NCBI GenBank assembly: GCA_905221605.1
Contig: CAJNDS010002139.1
Coordinates: 186,001-250,000 of the forward strand
DNA: 64,000 nt
Reading direction: 5' to 3'
DNA from: Symbiodinium natans
Taxonomy: Eukaryota; Sar; Dinophyceae; Suessiales; Symbiodiniaceae
Notes under the pieces: model-generated
Seen by the model: the letters and a program-made list of their open reading frames with translations, nothing else
What the model was told of the DNA's origin: nothing
The model's database searches: none
Part shown: positions 61,300-64,000 of the stretch, one piece after another
How positions within the stretch are numbered: the first letter of the stretch is position 1
Layout of the letters: each line of letters begins with the position of its first letter
Made by a program: the position numbers and the translations under genes

Positions 61300-61935
61300 T
61301 CACTTGAAGCGTGGCACTGGCCCAGGTAGCAGGATGCGAGCGCGATCTTCGTCGGGGATCTCGGCATGAGCTGCGAGCACATGGCCTTCGAGGCATGCCA
61401 GGATGAAGGCACGCGCGAAGGAGTTGTTCTTGGCCATCTGCTGAAGCTCGTCCTGAAGCTCGTCCTACTGTGCCTGCATGTCCTCTTGGTTTGCTATCAG
61501 CCCCAGCACCTGGGCCTTCAGCTTGTCACGCGTCTGCTTCCGCGCACGCTTTGCCGGACCATCCTTCTTCGCAGGGTGGACGTGGCAAAATCGGCAGCCC
61601 ACACCGTGCAAGCAGCCCATGGAGCTCGCAAAGAACACACAAGGATTGCAATCATGGCAATCGCCTTCTTGCTCGCTCTGGCTCACAGCTTCCGCCAGAA
61701 GCTTCTCCGCGACGGGCTCTACCTTAGGCTGAGCCTCCATGTCGACAACTCCATCCATAGGCTCCCGAAGGAATGCGTCAGCACCGGTGCAAGGCCAGGA
61801 GGACAACCTGCTCCACCCCGCGGCCATGAGCTGCAGGTCCTCCTCTGAAATCACGCGGAGAAAGGTGTTCTGCTGGACGATGTGCTGAGCTCGCTGAGCT
61901 CGCTGAGCCTCTTGAGAGAACGATGTCTCAGGCAT
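61300..61935 (-). pseudogene. CCCH zinc-finger protein gene with in-frame TAG
   Basis: ATG at 61935 opens MPETSFSQEAQRAQRAQHIV. A single CCCH finger, C-x8-C-x5-C-x3-H, lies at about residues 102-120 (CVFFASSMGCLHGVGCRFCH). It is followed by a basic stretch, as in the abundant dinoflagellate RNA-binding-like C3H1 family. A TAG at 61467-61465 interrupts the frame after 156 residues at EDMQAQ. The same frame then continues for 54 sense codons (DELQDELQQMAKNNSFARAF and on) to TGA at 61302-61300. The continuation has the coiled, acidic-basic character of the family tail, so a CAG to TAG change is likely. The truncated product keeps the finger and might still work. The gene lies inside the tandem-duplicated unit. 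Confidence 0.6.
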
Positions 61936-62057
61936 GGCACTCGAGAGCAAGGTGGCTGGAAGAAACGATTGAAAGCAACTCTTCTGTTGCAGGCTCTCGC
62001 GATGAAGAGCTCGAGAAAATGCTCGAGAAACAATATGGCAATTGCTGAAGTCAAGGC

Positions 62058-62080
62058 AGCAGCAGCAGCAGCAGCAACCG
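62058..62080. repeat. CAG microsatellite at the duplication junction
   Basis: Six to seven CAG/GCA units lie 20 bp before the start of copy 2. A minus-strand frame across the junction has an alanine run from it. Confidence 0.9.
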
Positions 62081-62098
62081 GCGTGTGCCCTAGTCTTC

Positions 62099-64000
62099 CG
62101 CGCCAGTCTAGCCCCGTCAGATCCTGTCCGCTAAGCGCATTGCTGGAATATAAGCCTTTCGTGGTCTTTCGTGTGTCTACGTGTTTCTCAGGCGGGCATT
62201 GCCCTTTTCCCAGTCTTTTCCCAGTCTTCAACTTGCTGACAAGCAAAATTCTCACCTTTGCCTTCATCTGGCTGACACCCGCATCCGCACTGACACACTT
62301 TTCTGCAGGTCTGCAGGGTAGTTTTGGGTCTGCGAAGAGAGAGAGACACACGATTTGGTCTCCATCTGTCCGGACGAAGCCGGGCCCTGAACTCTCCACA
62401 GCGTGCACACCCAAAGCTTAGAGGAGTCCAGCGAATCGATCCAAGCCCCAGCTAGGAATCTGTCGGAATCTGTGTGCAGCTGAGTGTGGGGCCCGCGCTT
62501 CGGCCCGAGACATTTCAAGACTGCGCAGAGCGCGCCCACGCCCGCAATCAAAGCCCACGTCAAACATGCATCGTCCTGAAAGCACCCCTCTAAAGCACTA
62601 TAAAGAAGCCCATCCTCAACTGCAGCCTCAGGGATTGCCACTCGGCTCGACTGCGGACGTGCACTTCGCTCAGCGCGGGCTTGGATTTCGGAGCTTTGAA
62701 GCTCGGGGAGTTTTAGGGCTCTGTGCAAGGGGCTTGTAGGGGGTTTAGGACATTTACGGATTTAAGGCTGCGCCTTTTTGCCTTTAACCTGTAGTTTCAG
62801 GGTATCTCAGGATGGCAGGGTTTCCCCAAATTCAAGAACTCGCCCGACGCTGAAGCGGTGTCAGCTCAAAACAGCAGAACAATGAGGACTGCGTCCGCCC
62901 CATTTCCGAAAAGACTCTTAGAATCCATGCTCTACCGAAGTTCATGGATCGAAGCTCCAGAAGCGGAGTCCTCAAGAAGCAAGCCTGGTACTGGCAGACC
63001 AGCAGGCTCCTTTCCCGAATTCAACAGTGGTTCCACGGTGAGACTCTAACGGAAGCCTTATATGCCCCTTGGTAAAAAAAAAAACAACCACGCCTTGCTG
63101 TCTCCAACCTGTCAGGGAGAGGAGCCTTCCCATGAACACATCCAGGTCCGGTGACTGTTCTTAGGCGAAGGTTCTTTTTCAACGGCCACAATGACAACCA
63201 TGGAGGCTTCGTTCAGATCTGGATGCGGATGGGTCAGCTCTCCCTTATGCAACGGTCCACTTCAAGTGCAAAGATACGACAAGTCAGGAGGTCGTGCTAC
63301 TCCCCTGAGGGTCGGTTCGGGTTGTGCGGTCAGCACCCGAAGTGGCGTTGTGACAGATGCAACGCTGCCGCAAGTTTTGGGGATGGCAACGAGCAAGATG
63401 TCCGGCATGTGACTTCCAAGCGCCCGAGACGTCGGACTGCAAGGCTGAGGAGTTTTAGGAGTAAGGAGGTGTGCCTCCTCAATTTGGGCAAGCCGATGTA
63501 GGTTTTTTTTTTGGGATTGAGGGCTTTGTCGGCCAGGTTACTGGCATTGGTGGCTCTCAGACCTCACGACAATGCCCGTCTTACTGACCTGCGGTGTTCG
63601 TCGGCTGTTCTGGGGAGCGCGCATGCTTCAGCAACTCTGTCAGTGACAGAGCGCCTTGGAAAACTGCTAGACCGCTCTGCCAATGCTCGCAGCCAGGAGG
63701 CGACGCCAACCTGGCCACGAGCAAGAACGCCGTTTGCAAAAAATCGTGGGCCATGCCACGTGAAGAAAACGTCTCTGCACCGCTGGCTTTGGAGACAATG
63801 AAAGAAGCCCGGAAAGGGTGCACCAACATTGTCAACATGCATATCAACTGTGTGTAAAGAAACGCTGCTGTGCAGAGAGCCTGGGTGCTGCATGCTGGCC
63901 GCCCAACGTCTCAGCATGTCTGCTTAAACAGCAGCATCGAGTGGGCCTCATCTCAATGCGCAGACCCTTAAAAACTGCCACCCTCACGACTGGACCTCCG
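62099..64000. repeat. Tandem duplication, copy 2 (runs off the window)
   Basis: Direct repeat of 59418-61296. Differences seen by eye are few: CTATATAGCC versus CTTTTTGCC near 62777; one extra A near 62910; a synonymous C/T at 63208; about 20 extra bases at 63401-63421; a longer T run near 63505; and one A fewer near 63740. The zinc-finger gene of this copy would start beyond 64000 in minus-strand terms. Copy 2 follows a (CAG)n tract at 62058-62080. Confidence 0.95.

Larger units (their letters stand above)
59418..62098. repeat. Tandem duplication, copy 1 (2681-bp unit)
   Basis: The sequence starting CGCGCCAGTCTAGCCCCGTC at 59418 recurs in the same orientation at 62099 and stays nearly identical to the window end. 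Copy 1 contains two long open frames with no family match (59583-60047 on minus; 60510-60800 on plus), a run of A/T tracts, and the CCCH zinc-finger gene. Its left edge abuts a long CATATA microsatellite. Confidence 0.95.

Noticed and set aside
61851-62414. 187-codon minus-strand frame crossing the duplication junction
   Set aside because: It fuses unit end to unit start, contains an alanine run from the CAG repeat and is antisense or overlapping to the zinc-finger 5' end; no independent support.

Overview
This window looks like nuclear DNA of a dinoflagellate, most likely a Symbiodiniaceae-like alga. The reasons are: genes split into many tiny exons; splice donors that are mostly GC, with some GT and one GA; acceptors that are nearly always AG followed by G; interstitial CCCTAAA/TTTAGGG telomere-type repeats; many ankyrin pieces; a dinoflagellate-style CCCH zinc finger; and long intergenic stretches rich in microsatellites. 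No prokaryotic operons, rRNA, tRNA or CRISPR array were seen. Most long open frames are antisense or low-complexity shadows, so the genes had to be rebuilt exon by exon from conserved motifs and splice sites. All such models are read by eye and lack transcript support.

Every coding segment I can recognise by family lies on the minus strand, as expected for unidirectional dinoflagellate gene clusters. The core is 42.6-25.4 kb, read right to left. First comes a complete 19-exon Ca2+/H+ antiporter of the CAX family (42555-34848). About 0.7 kb later comes the actin-monomer regulator CAP (adenylyl cyclase-associated protein; exons from 31680, possibly 34172, to about 25440). A complete two-exon von Willebrand factor A (vWA) membrane protein gene (28593-26912) lies inside one CAP intron on the same strand. 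Its single intron looks like an inserted 'introner' element: it is flanked by an 11-bp target-site duplication and splices as GA-AG.

Left part (1-25 kb): an ankyrin-repeat gene at 1.99-3.26 kb; a degenerate four-copy exon-like array at 9.57-11.17 kb; isolated exon candidates with good splice signals at 13.7, 15.8, 18.9, 20.9, 22.2-22.6 and 23.3-23.5 kb; decayed ankyrin repeats at 17.9-18.5 kb; and a reverse transcriptase relic at 19.3 kb. Microsatellites lie at 16-17, 20.3 and 21.8-22.0 kb.

Right part (43-64 kb): exons of one or more unidentified minus-strand genes (43.4-48.8 kb), one with a beta-thymosin-like motif. A G-rich GATA minisatellite with an assembly gap and hairpin modules fills 51.5-53.5 kb. 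A five-exon membrane protein gene lies at 57.2-58.6 kb. A direct tandem duplication with a 2681-bp unit starts at 59418 and runs off the window end. The unit carries a CCCH zinc-finger gene interrupted by an in-frame TAG.
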